This document shows, piece by piece, positions 44,285-58,200 of a stretch of 64,000 nt of DNA. The notes under the pieces were generated by a model that was not told the origin of the DNA, made no database searches, and saw only the letters and a program-made list of their open reading frames with translations. Position numbers and translations under genes: made by a program. Position 1 is the stretch's first letter; every line of letters starts with the position of its first letter. The stretch is from Blastomussa wellsi (Eukaryota > Cnidaria > Anthozoa > Scleractinia > Plerogyridae): the NCBI GenBank assembly GCA_947652115.1, contig OX393563.1:2481970-2545969 (forward strand), read 5' to 3'.

Positions 44285-46219
44285 CTACATAAACAGAAAA
44301 AAAGAGATACGCATATTTGTTAAAATTGTGTTTGTAAACAGATCACTTTTTAGGCTCTGTTCGCTTTTATTTAGCATGTTCAACACATCACTCACCTACT
44401 ACAATACAATACAATACAATAAAGTTTATTGTGAAAATACACTTAGCTACAGTAATGGCGTGCTTTCACAGACGGGACCGAAGTAGGGGTCTGTGAAAGC
44501 ACACCAGCTAATTTACAGGTATTCCACAAACACAATAAAATTAAGAGTTAAAAATCTAAATATGGAACATACTATAATTAAAATTAAATAAAAAAGCGTC
44601 ATAATTATAAAAATTGCACTAAGTCAACTTGTGTAATGGATCTCTTAAAATACTTAAAATTCGTAATGTTTCTCAACTTGTTGGGAATAGAATTCCACAG
44701 TTTCGGACCAATATAGCGGACTGAGTTCAAGCCATATGTAGTAGACTTTGGCTTGGGTAGCAAGAGAATATAGTCGCCTCTTAAATTGTAACTATCGTTC
44801 TTCCTGTGAACTATTAGGTCTTGTATACTTTCAGGCGCTAAAGAATTGTGGACGGCATTAAAGATGGACAATGTAATTTTAATTAATCTCTGTTGTTTTA
44901 AAGATGAGAGGCCTAATGCGTTAAGAAGTTCCGGGTAGCTCGTGTACTGCAAGCACCATGTGCACAAAGGGGCTAGAAAAGTGACTGGGACGCTTTATCA
45001 TATTGCCAGCTTCTGTCACTTTTAGGAACTTTTAGCCGCTAAGCAACCAGGTGATATTGATAAAGGAAGAAAGTCTTAACTTACACGACAGCAAAATTTT
45101 GCCCGGACTCGTCGAAAAAAAATAGTCCGGACCCGACGAGTTTGTAAAGAAACAGTCAAATTTTCACGGGGCCATAGGCGCTTATGGCCTAGACTATGGC
45201 CAAATTTTGCTGCTGTGTAAACGGTCTTATAGCTTGTGCAATAAAAGGAAATTACCGGGCGTGGGATCACAGCCGTACAATTCCGTTCTCAAGCAGATTG
45301 CCTCTGTGCCAGCAGTCAGGGGATGAATCCGTACAGTCTTGGTAACAAATGGCTCTTTCAAGTTGTAATTCATGACCGACCCTGCGTCCTTGTTTGCCTC
45401 GATATTCTTTGAAAAAATACAGAATAAACTTTCATTAGCAGCTACAAACAGTTCGTTAATGCAATGCAAATACAAAATTGTAGGTGGTATTTCCTTATTA
45501 AGCGATTTAGTGCTAGCGCAAAAAGCAAGGGATTCTGCTGGAGCCTCACCCTTTCCTATCGAATGACAGTCGTTAATCACAGAAACCACTGAAAGCGCTA
45601 AAAGAGGTCTAAATTAAGCACAAAATGTTTCCAATAGACAAAAAATAAATAACAATTATTCCATGAGCCCGCGTTGGATAACCAACGAGCGCGTAGCGCG
45701 AGTTGGTTATAATCACTTCATATCCAACAAGGGCGAATGGAATAATTGTTTTAGTAAATTCTCAAACCATATCTCTTGAATTTTTGTGGGAGACAGCTCC
45801 TGAAACCTGTCAGTGTCGGCCATTATAGAGGGCTGAAGTTAAAAACTTCGTGCGGAAAATTTTTAAACTTGGCGCACTATTTTCCATATGACGTAAAACT
45901 CCGACTATCGGCTCATAGTCGGAGTTTTTTAGCCAATCAAAAAGCTAGAAATGCAATAGTCGGAGCTGAGAATATACTAACAATTATTAGTCCTTAGTGT
46001 TCTTTAGCGTGAAGCTGCCATGTCGGGAATCGGGAGTTTGCAATAGTAAATAGGTTGCTGATCAATCAGAGCGCGCTTGGTAACTCAGATAGTTTATAAT
46101 GTTAAATAACGACAATGATAATGATAATGATAATGATAATGATAATGATAATGATAATGATAATGATAATGATAATGATAATGACAATGACAATGACAAT
46201 GATAGTGACAATGCCAATG

Positions 46220-46250
<31 letters not shown>

Positions 46251-49200
46251 GAGCAGAACCACATTGCTCTTACCTTTGTTGATCCCGACTCGCTGTAAGT
46301 AACAACTGTTTCACCAACCATGAAGCTGATTCTGTATCTTTCAACCCATTTGTTTTGGCGTATTCCCCCCTGTGTTGCTATCGCCGTAAGCTTGTAATTT
46401 CTACCTAGGTCAATTTGTAGATAACTTTGTCTTAATGGACACCATGCGGAAGGACCATTCAATCTGGCAGCACTGGGCCGAGAGCTAGAGTTTATAGACG
46501 ATACATTTGACGTGATCCTGATGTCCAGATTCTTACGTTCCGCTAGACCAATAGGACTTGCACAGCCTTAAAGATAAATGTAACATTCGATGTTTTCACG
46601 AGAAGGCATGTTCTCTATTATGTTAGAAAATAAAGGGTTGATGTGATCTAGTCTGCGGTTGCAAGAATGTTAAATTGCAGATGTACTATGTCACTAGAGT
46701 GTGTAAAGGGATCATTGGTAGTGAGATCTATAGATAGCGTTACAACAATCATATTAAACACTTTATAACATAGCTAGTAAATTCGTGCAATCAAATTCAA
46801 TGACACGAGCGTGCTTCATTATCCTATTGTGCACGCTGATAGCGCGGTGAGCACCTTCACACCTACAGCGAAGTCCTTTAGAGAAGCTTGTCATCCGAAA
46901 GACCCAAATCTCTTGCTGTAACCGCCATAAACATCCACAAACAAGTTCAGGGAAACAGCGTCGTTTAATATACACACGAGAACTGGGAAAGTCACAAGCA
47001 GCTTTGGATTTCCACTTCAACAACCCCGCCTCGAGCAACTCTTACGCCTCTTTCGTACTCTCCACACTTCCCGCGTGCATCATAACTCGATGAAGCACGC
47101 TAACGCATGAACCAATTGTTAGATAAAGAGTACGGTGCAAAGTAGCAAAGCGACTTAAAACTGCTGAATAATTTTTGAAAAGAAAATCATTTATACTCAG
47201 GAGGCTGCAGAGTGGCCAAATGGTGTAACTCGCAGGTCCCGAGTTCAAGGCCTCCACTCTAGCGGGATCGTTTCTCTGTAATTCCGAGTTCAAATCCTCG
47301 GTCACGCCTTGCAAATAGCTAACTGGTCTGCCTCCTGTCAGTTGAGTTTTTAACTGTTGAGTTCCTTTCTTTCAGTGGCACGCTTATTAAACCATGCAGA
47401 GTACATATTTATTCTTTTATCAAATGAAAACAGTAGTATCCTTTCCGTACCAGAACAAATGGGCCTTGGAGCGGACCATTTCCCGCTAAGGCAGAATATC
47501 ACACGACTCCCTATTAACTGCAAGTGAGGATTGCATTCAAAGGTCACAGTTGCTCTGCTTCGATAATCATCTCCCTCTTTTGTACCATTGTCCGGTGTAC
47601 CAGGGTCGCTGCATGGAGCTGTCGAAGTGAAATCACACGTAATTAAATGAATGAAAGACAGTTTTAGTTAAATTCGAATCGCGCCATCTCGTATGATCGA
47701 ATCGTGAATATAGTAACTCGCGGTATTGCGGTTTTAAAACACTAAGCGGTTTGCGGTTATTACAACCTTTAAGTCGCGGTTTTCGGTGAAAAAAGTGTCT
47801 GCGGTGATAACACTCTTTAGAACGGCCGGCATTTGGTTAGTAGTAAATTGAGTATAATAGTGTAGTACAATATACCGTTGGCGTTATGATGGTATGTTTT
47901 TAACATATTAACGCACAATGTTATCAGAATATATCACAAGTCTTGCTGACGTCAGCTTAAATATTGTGGCCTCCCATGTACGTGCGGTTTCGGTATTCGG
48001 GAAAAAATCCGATGTGGTTTGCGGATTTCTGTGCGGTTTTGCAATGTTCGGACCCCCCTTGCGCCACAATTCCACAATTCGAAGATCTTCGAACTTAACG
48101 AATGATCGAGCCGTGTTGGAGGCGCAGTGGCGCCAATCCGTTCAAACAATGCACGATCATCGAGTACAGCCAGGGAGTACAGCAAAGCATCGTGTATTTT
48201 AATTACAACGGAATCGAATTCACCCGAAAATGAAATACATCACGCACTTACTCAGATAGGTACTAAAAGATACATTGTAACGTGCAACTCAACTCGCGGT
48301 TTGGCTCGCGGGCGCGTACGACGAACGGTTTCACACAAACGTGGCAGCCATGCTCCAGAAATAGATCAAAGCGTATATTCGGTGATCAGTATCATATGAT
48401 TACAGCAGTTCCGGGCTAATTTGTACAGGTATACATTGAATTTTGAGTTGCCGGGTTTTAATTCGTCCTAGGCACGAAAAATAACCGCTTTAACGCGTCA
48501 ATGTGTCCTCCTCCCGGTCGTAGCCAATTTTTTCATTTTCGTTTTCTCACTGGAGAAAAAGATTATCTAGGGGAGTCCAGAATTTGAATTTGCAACCTCC
48601 AGAAACTTGCCTTTCCCGGCCTCGTCTCCAGGAGCCGGTCAGTCAAGCAGACAGGAGAACAGGGAGCGCGAGGGTAGATGGTTAGGGAGCAGTTACTCAT
48701 CACCCATTCGACGCAAACCGCGCAAAATCAATCCTAAAACGAAAAGCGCGCCACGTACAACAAAAAAGCGACGCCTGGGGATGAGGTAGTGCCTCTAAAG
48801 CAATCGAGGATGTCGTCAGGGACAGCACCCGCGTGGTCTTTAGCATGTAATGCTTGCATACACCACGGGGCAATTGGTCGCTGACGACCAATTGGTTTAG
48901 AGTGTTGAAAAATGCAGGAACAAATTGGACTGTCTAGTTAACGAAATGCTGTACATCAGAAAATTAAACGGCGGAACGTGCAAACAGATTAACTTCCTGC
49001 TAAAGTCTTTGCCTAGCTCTACTTCATTATGCAAATTTGGAGTACTTTACATCTTTTTTGAACTCGCACATTCATTCCAACTCCTTGATAATGGCGTCAT
49101 GAGGTCGCCGAAACGTCGAAAATTTAACATTATATCGCTAGTTTATTTATGTTTCTCAAAATCATCATTAATAAGAATTCTATTTATTATTTGTTTTACA

Positions 49201-52200
49201 AATGTATTTTTACAAATCATTACGAACCAGCAAAAATTAACAACAACAACCATTTTATTTTGCTAGATATATAGAAATCAATACAGCAACAAAATATAAC
49301 TTCAAATAAACACACAAAAAAATAAATACTCAGAATAGCAAACACTAATAGGGTTGTAGGCTCCACTTTGAGGGTTGCCGAAACCTATATATATATTTAT
49401 AGTTCACCACTAAATTTTCTCCGATTCTCATTGGCCTGAATCAAACACGTGACACGATAATGTTCATTCGCGAAGGGCACTATCAGCGATTAGTGCCTGT
49501 CCGAGGAAAATGCCCGGATGGATAGTGTCCGTCCGTGAAATTTTTTTGTAAATAAGTGGGCTTTCATTAAAAAAAAACATCTGAACGCTATTTGTTTGAT
49601 CTGCATTTAGTACATTTCGCTTGCAGCAAAAAACGCAAGATGCTAGTTTGTGAATGTGCGCGCGGAAGAAAATTCAGTGGTTCCTGTCTCGGAACTATCG
49701 GTCTGATAGTTGCCCCTTAGAAATTTGATGTTCTAAAAACTAGCAGATTTGCCCCCGAAGCTTCCCCTATCGGGAAAATATTTTTTTAAGAATATCAAAT
49801 TTCCAAAGGGCAACTTGAACTATCACTCTATTGTTTTAATATCACTGTGTGTGTAAGCTAAGTATGACTTTAAAGACTGACTTTATATCTATATCTATGT
49901 CTATATCGTCCAAAGGTATTGTACATTTATAATCAAATCATACGTACCTTCACAAGAGGGTCTCGGATGACTCCATTTACCATCGTGACATATTATTATT
50001 GATGCTCCAATAAGATCAAAGGGCCCTTCCTTGCATTTGAATCGCACAAAGCCACCGTGGGAATAGTTGACACCAAAACGCCAACCATTTCGTGGGTTCC
50101 CAGGATTCGTGCAACGTTCTTGGAGGATATAAGTAATAAGAAATTGGCAAAATAAATTTAAATGAAGAGTTCGAATGACACATGGACTGTGGGAAAAATA
50201 TTATAAAAAAAATCCAAATCAGAATGAATTTCACAAAAATTGTCAGAATTCGTATGTAACACATATTATTATTATTATATTTATTGTCAATGGAACCGTG
50301 TTAACCCTATTCAGACCGGGCTTTTTTTAAGCTTCTGGGACCGACTGTGTAACTTCAAAACAGTTAACGCTATGGTCACCAAATTACCACAGGTTGATGT
50401 AGACAATAACTGTAGTCATTTTAGATGCTTTGTTGGCATGGTCACGTAATATGACGTCATTTATCCAATTTTATTGGCTGAAAAGCTATTTAATCAATAT
50501 TTCTTCACGATTCGATGTATAACCACAAAGTCTTAGCAGCAGCATGTATGATAAGATTATTGTGCACGACAATAGGTTAGTTGTCATTAACAACAATAAT
50601 GACGTCACTATGACGTCCGCCATTTTGAATTTCTTTCAAATCGTTCATTTCATTAAATATCCTAAAAATGGAAGTTATTGGACTGTAAAACATAAATGCC
50701 TTATAAAAGAATGTTTCATAAATGAAAATACAACACATTATTTGAAATACAAAGCAAAGTGACCTTTATGGTAAATCGTGTCCGCCATCTTGAATTTCAG
50801 CAGTTTAAAATAAATATTTAACTGAAACTGGTATTATATAAGCTAAGTTATATCTAATTTGATAAACTGTTGCTCAACTAAGGCTAAAAACACAAACAAC
50901 ACCATAAAAAATAGAAATAATATTGATTAAAACCGAAAAATGTGAATTTTTTGGAAAACATGGGTGTCAAAAACTGGTTGCCATGGAAACGTCAAAGTCT
51001 CACGTGATACAAGTGTCAAAATATTCCCAGAAGATTTTTTAGGAAAATTCGCCAAGTTTGGTGGTGATAGCTTTAAATTGGCATGAAGTTATGGCGCGGG
51101 CTCAAAAGCCGCTTCTCCCGTCTGAATTGGGTTAACAAGGCTGAAAATAATGTTGTTATGCTTTCTTTCAATTTTTCTTACAGCTTCCTGTTTGGTGAAC
51201 AATCCTGGCTGCGTTCTGATTAAAATCTGTTTATACAGAAAGTAAGAAAACATTAAATTCCCTTTCCTTAGGCAATTTCAAATAAAGTGGAAAACATACT
51301 GCGGTGATACACATTGCAAGAAACTTTGATTAAATGTGCCTATGAAGCGAATTCCTTTTTTAAATAATTTGAAATTCTGCTATAATATTTTCAAATCTTA
51401 CAACCGCTGAAACTTGTGCTCTTTGGCCTTCAAAAATCCAAATCGAATAGGTCGGGCAAAATATATCATGCCAACATCAAATTTTGACGTCAGTTTGTTT
51501 TGAGCAATAAGGCCGAAAATAAATAAATAGAGATCGTAAATAAAGGAGGGTAATATTGCGTTACTGGTGGACCCGATCTGGCGTCTTTTGCTAGTACCAA
51601 CTAAGACCAGTAACGTGGTATAAAAAATGTTGTTTCTCAAAACGTACACAACGTACACAACCCAAAGCACATCACACACTTAACTGAATAGGCTATTTCC
51701 GAGTTCTCTTTAGCCTCAGCGTCAAAACGAGTCTAAGTGCAAAACCGTTCTCATGAAAATGTGTTTTACCTGCATCTTCATTCTCATGCAAAATAAGCTC
51801 ATTTCCTAGCCATTTTGGAATCAGGCGAATGCCACAGAAATATCTAGCTGTTCGTTTGCGTCATAAATTGCTGAAAACTTACTTTTACACTTCGGCATTC
51901 CATCGCTCCATGTGCCGCCTTTCTGGCAAGTTAAAGAGGTAGGGCCATTTAAATCGTAACCAACATTGCATTCAAAATCTATTGACGAGTCATGGCTGTA
52001 ATCGTTCCCAATTATTCTTCCGTTTTCGAGTAGTCCAGGATCTTTACAAGTACCTGAAAATATAATTAAATGAGCAAATGACTGACCAAATGAAAGACTG
52101 AAGAACTGAGTAACTGCAACTAAATGAATGAATGAATGAATGAATGGTGGATGGAATTAAAGGGCTGCTATGATCAAATTTGCAATTCTCAAATTGAAGC

Positions 52201-55200
52201 CATTTTAGAACATAGACAAGTGGTTGGTACGAGAAGAAAAATGCCGCTTACAATTTTTTTAATATCTCTTTTCGTTCCATAGATATTCAATTTTTTTAAA
52301 AAATATGCAAATTAGCTAAGTGATGATATCAAATTTTAATCAAATATGTGAAAGTGAGACATCTCAACCAATGTGTATCAGAAATTTTTGATTATTGGCA
52401 ACGAGACTCTACTGGGTGTGTTCTACAATATGAGACTGGTCACGTTTAAAACGAGCGCCAGCTCTTAAGTGTATCGTCAGTAAATAAATTACATTTACAC
52501 CAATTGCTCAGTGCTGCTTCATTGACTGATCTAGCAAGTATTTGAGTGTCTTTGGTAGACTACTTGACCTGGTTTCATTTTTCTGAGCTGAAATTCGTTA
52601 AAATATTGAAAACAGGTCCGAGGGGTCTGGAAAAAGGTGTGTTGGCATGGTAATGTGCGTAGCATCTGCGTACCAAGTTTGAATGTTTTTTGCAGCAAAT
52701 TGATTGAGATTGGGTTAGATGACGTCATCAGTCCCCTAATTTGCATATTTTATCATTTTTTAAACTTAAAGTGCCTATGAAGTAATTCATTTCAATTCAG
52801 TTCAATGTTTATTTATCACATATTTACATCAGTTTAATTAAAAAGAAATAACAGAACAGAAGATAAGAGAACTAAGTGGTGAGGAGACCTCAAAAAACCT
52901 CAGGGCTTATACTAAGAGGTCCTCTCATTAATACATAACAAATTCAGACATATGATACTTTGGATTACTTGACAAGTAGGTTGTTTTATTTTTAAAAGAA
53001 GATAAACTGGGAGAGAAGGTAACCGAAGATGGTAAAGCATTCCATATTTTTGGCCCTCGGTAAAGTATGGCGAATCGCTTGATATTTGTTCGACAAGCGT
53101 GAGGCCGAAGTTGTGCTAAGGCTTCGGTATCATAATTATGAATTTGACTATTTGACAAAAACAAATTTAGAAAAGGAGAATCAACAAACGATGGTGATAG
53201 GAAAACATGAATTTTGCAATATAAAGAGAGTTCCCTAAGATATTCAGTTGTGCAAATAACGGTGCAGAATGCGCACGAAAATCAGAATTGGTTATGGCTC
53301 GGACAGCTCGCATTTGAAGATGTAAGTTAAGTAAGGATAGATTAAGGAGTAATACAGATACGTTTTCGTTTCCGGTCCGCTGAAAGAAGAAAGCAAGATC
53401 ATTATCGTTTTTGTTTTGGTTTATATAATGTAATTGGTATTCTTAATTATATTAACAGAAAGTTTATTGGATTCCATCCATGAGCTAATATTGTTGAGTT
53501 CGTCATTCATTACAGAGACATTACGATTGAGGTTTGAATTAGAGTAAAAAACACTGGTGTCATCTGCAAAGAGCAACGATTCTGCCAGTCCGGCGGCTTT
53601 GGGAAGATCATTGATATAAAGTGTGAAAATCAGAACCCTGAAGAACACCACATCTAATTAACTGGTCAGAGGAGCGGGTATCATTGGTCTATAATTAGCA
53701 AATAAATCAGGTTTATCGGCTTTAAACACAGGAATTACTTTGGCAGCTTTTAACTTGTGTGGGAATATACCACTGGAAAAAGATAAGTTAATAATATTCA
53801 TAAGAAATTTCGATATTACTTGGAAGGAGTTTTTTATCATATACATAGAAATATTGTTGTATCCCGGACAATTTCCAGACTTGACTACTCATACTAATAC
53901 TAGTAAACTCGTCAATAGTTGTCGGCTTCAAAACAAGTGATTCATTTACGCGATCACTTAGAAAAGACTAAAAAGAAGTATTCAAATATAATTTAAGATT
54001 AAGTTATAGCTTAAGGTTTTGACACCGAGGATGAGGGAAGGTAAAATAAATCAATCATTGACAATAGTTTCCATTCAAGGAAGGAATTCCGTTGTTCGAG
54101 CAGAATTCGAAACCATCTCGCGGAACCTGCAACCTTACAATATCCGCGTAGCCCAGAAACTGATTACTCCGCTACGACATTTACTAACCAACGTTAAAGA
54201 CAAGCACGAGCCTAACAACAGAAAAGGAGCAGTTTACAAGATCTAGTGCTCCCACTGCCAAGATTCTTACATCGGAGAGACTGGTAGGAGCCTCAACAAA
54301 AGACTGACTAAACACATACGAGCGACAAGGAACTATGCCGTCAACAATCACATTGTTGAGCACCATCGATTTACGAACCCGCCGACCTGCCAACTCTCAC
54401 GGCTCTGCCGTGAGTCTCACGATTTTTTGTCATTTCTCACGGTCTCACGACAAGGCTCCCAATCTCACGGGTTTTGGGGAAAAATCATTCTGAAATGAAA
54501 TAAATTATCTTGTTGAATAAATATGGAAAATTAACGTGGAATGCTAGTGCCATAAAGGTATAAACTAATAAAGAACACTGTTCTTACAATTTTCTACCGA
54601 ACTAATGTGATTTTTGCTTATGCTTAGAACTTTATCTCGATGGAAAATAGGTTTGTTTAATCTTGATCGGAAAAAAATAGTATCTCACTACTTTTTGTAC
54701 AATCTCCAGATTTTCCTTCATCAGGAGTTGGCAGGTTGACCTAAAGCACTAACTGTTTTCAACGACTGACTTTGGATAGCTGGTTTACTAACTTAAAACA
54801 GAATCCTCTCAAACAGAAGTCAACAACTACCGGCACCGTACAAAGGACTAATTCACGGCATGGGCATGACAAACAGGCCGAATGAAACGACCTAACTTTA
54901 CTGCACAATAAAAGTTGAAGATGCATATTTAAATGTTACCTTTGCATATTGGGATATCGTTGTTCCACCGTCCATTAACGCATTCCTGCATTTCCGCTCC
55001 CACCATCTTGAAAGTTGATTTGCAGCCGTAAATAATCATTTCACCGTGTTTGATCATGTCACCTTTCTTCCAAATGTCTTTTGTATAATTACCGTTTGCG
55101 GGTCCCCCTAAAAACCTACAGCGAGCTACAAAAATAATACAAAATAGCTTATCATCACTTAGATATGCAATGGGTTCTTTTAAATGGAGTAAATAACCCA

Positions 55201-58200
55201 TATCTATAGTTTCAACTGCAAGTTATCGAGGCTATACTTGAATGTTTTTATAAGTGCTTTTATTAGTGGTAGTATTTTTACAGCAATTAAGGAAAAAGTG
55301 AACCAACACACAGAGGGAAAGGATGCAGGGATTATAGACCACTTCAGAAAATACCGTAATACTCTTTGTTTATCCCCAAAATTTTGCATAAGCATTGTTT
55401 TTGTTTTCTCTTGGGACCATTATAAGTCCCATGACAAACTGGAAACAATGCTTATGCAAAATTTTGGGGACAAACAAAGAGTATTATGGTATTTTCCGAA
55501 GTGGTCTATTGGCTATTGAAAGAGTGTTACGAAATTAGAAAGAATATTAATGTTGAGGCGACTACCTTTCAAAATGAGTTAAAATGAAACGGTTGAAAAT
55601 TTACCAGGAATTTCTATAAAAATATATTTTCCGATGGTATGTCCTGTCATCCGATTCTTGTTTTTGCGCACAGTAAGCAAATGAGCAGTCGATAAATAAA
55701 CGACTTCCAAATTAGCTTGGTTACATATAAACCCTTCTAGTGGAATACAGTAAACACCCGCATATAAGAACAAATGGATTAAGAACGCCGGGCTGAAATT
55801 TGGCCAATAAAGCCTCATTTTTATAAGAACAAGATCAGCCTGAAAATTGTAACATGTTCTTATCAAATGGGAAAAGTGTCATAATTACAAAACAATGATT
55901 ATTGATTGTGTTCATTTGTTAATATAATCAAATTACAGAATAATTATTTATTTTACTTTCCTAAAATATGCTAATTATACCTCTAGCAACATGTTTTAGA
56001 TCGTATTACTAAATAAAAATTTAAGAACATTTTAAGAACATTTTTGAGCCTGATTTGCCACTAAGGACTCAGTAAGCACCCGATAAATAAGAACTCAATC
56101 AGCCTGACCTCCGAAATAGTGTGTTCTTATATGCGGGTGTTTGCTGTACCTATTTTTGGAGTTTCCAAAAGAAACCATGTTCATTGCAATGCTCTTGGAT
56201 AATCAATTTCAAGACCAAAGTGTCGATTTAAAAAAGTTACCTGAATGTCAATTTTAAGAATATTACTGTAATGACGAGATACACTTATGCTATGGAATGA
56301 AGATATTTTCAGTACGTTTTGTTTCGTCAATTTTGAGAGGGTATGGGAGACAGTAAGCAGAAGAGACAGAAGAGCAAGCTCACCTTTGCAATCTGGTACA
56401 CTTGAATCCCATTTCCCACCAAAACAGCGCAGTCTGGCGTTTCCAAACAAGTCATAGTTGCGGTTACAAGAAAATGTAACTTCATTTCCATCAATAAAAC
56501 GATCTTTATTATTAAGCAGTCTTCCTCTGAATGGCACTCTCGGTCGAGGACAAATACCTGTTTAATGGAATAATCAGTCAGTTGTTTAGCTGGTCTTTAT
56601 TTTTTGTGCTTCGTATCCTAAACATTGTCAATAATAGAAACATAGTCTAACCTTTGCAGACTGGAGGTGGCTTGTTCCAGCTCCCATCGCTACACATGAT
56701 AGGAGAGGCGCCAACCCTTGTAAAGCCATAAAAACAATTAAACCTCAAAGACCTTCCATGACTGAAGTCATCTCCCAATCTGTAGCCATGAACTGGGCGG
56801 CCGACTTCATCACATGGTGCTACGGAGTCCAACATGTGCAATGAAATTAGCACCGATGAGAGTCGTCCTCCTTGGGTTTATCACCGATTTCAAGTACTGT
56901 TCTTCTTTATGTAATTTTGTTAGAGGTTACCAGATAAGTTTAAAGGTACGTCTAGTTAGGAAACGCGTTTGCAGTGAAAGTTTAATTTCAATTAGCGGTT
57001 TCCAAAACCCTTCAGATTAACTATCTAAAAAAAAACATTTTGCCGGTGCAAGCTTTGCACAGCAATTATTGACACTGAGTTTTAGAACATATTAAAAGGA
57101 TAGCTCTGTTGGCCGGGATCAGTCAGTTTGATACCTTGAAAATGATTTCATTTATGGTGTCAAAGCTTCTTTCAAAGATGCCCCTCTCCGTGAAAAGGAA
57201 ACCAAACTTACCCATACAAGTTGGTTTTTTATTGCTCCATCGACCGTCTGCACACTTTGTCGTTCGCACACCTTCCATGACATGATTTTCAGGGCACGTG
57301 AATGCAACTGTTTTGCCATGATGATAGTCATTGCCAATTCTGTTTCCTTGGTAAGGATGACCAGGATCTGGGCAGGAAGCTATTAAAGAGAAAAGTTGAA
57401 ATCAACTGACTGTCAAATTTACAAATAACCGGTGTTGACCCTCTTGGGTTCAAAGAGGGACTTGGACACTGATTATACAAAAACTGTATTTCGGTTGCTG
57501 CTGCTGTTATGTCAACGGAGTACACGTTGTTATACGAATATAAACTAGAAATGTACAATACATGTGATAACGAACTTTCTAAACTAAAGCTTAAATTGAC
57601 AAAAGTGTAATATTGTAGGAATTGAAAACGGTTCTCTGGTTAAAACGTGGTTTAAATTAAGCTTTCGGCTGCCAACCGGCAGCCTTTTAAACAGAATTTT
57701 TAACCAGAGCCTCTGGAACGTTTCAATTCTTAAAATATATGTTTAACCCTGGTTACTCGTCTATGTTTAGAGGTGCAGTACTTGCTGACATGTTTCTAGA
57801 AATTCTGGTCAGGATATTTTTGTAAATGTTTGGGAGATTCAGTGTGTTCATTTATTGACTTCTCTTCTCGGACAGAATTCCACGCATCAAGGAAGACTCT
57901 CAGTTAGGGCCCAGTCAGCTTAACCTGAGATCATGCCCTCCCTCCCTATTTATCGCAGGTTACAGTCAGCTACGCCTCTGTTATTGCTTAAGCCTGGTTC
58001 ACACTCGCGACATAACGACGTAACGACATGGACATAACGACATGTCGGCCTTATGTCGCCAGTGTGAACCAGGCCACTTACGAGACTTTTAGTATTAAGC
58101 CTGGTTCACACTCGCGACATAACGACATGGACATAACGACATAAGGAAAAGATTAATCTTTTCCTTATGTCGTTATGTTCATGTATTTTTATGTCATTAT

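Noticed and set aside
46062..46462. Open frames of Asp-Asn, His-Tyr and Leu-Ser repeats near 46.1-46.3 kb
   Set aside because: They are translations of the GATAAT microsatellite in different frames; only the discoidin part at 46274-46566 is real.
48600..48790. Basic open frame rich in Arg/Lys
   Set aside because: No homology, no splice context in the CCP gene, and opposite strand to it; likely chance.
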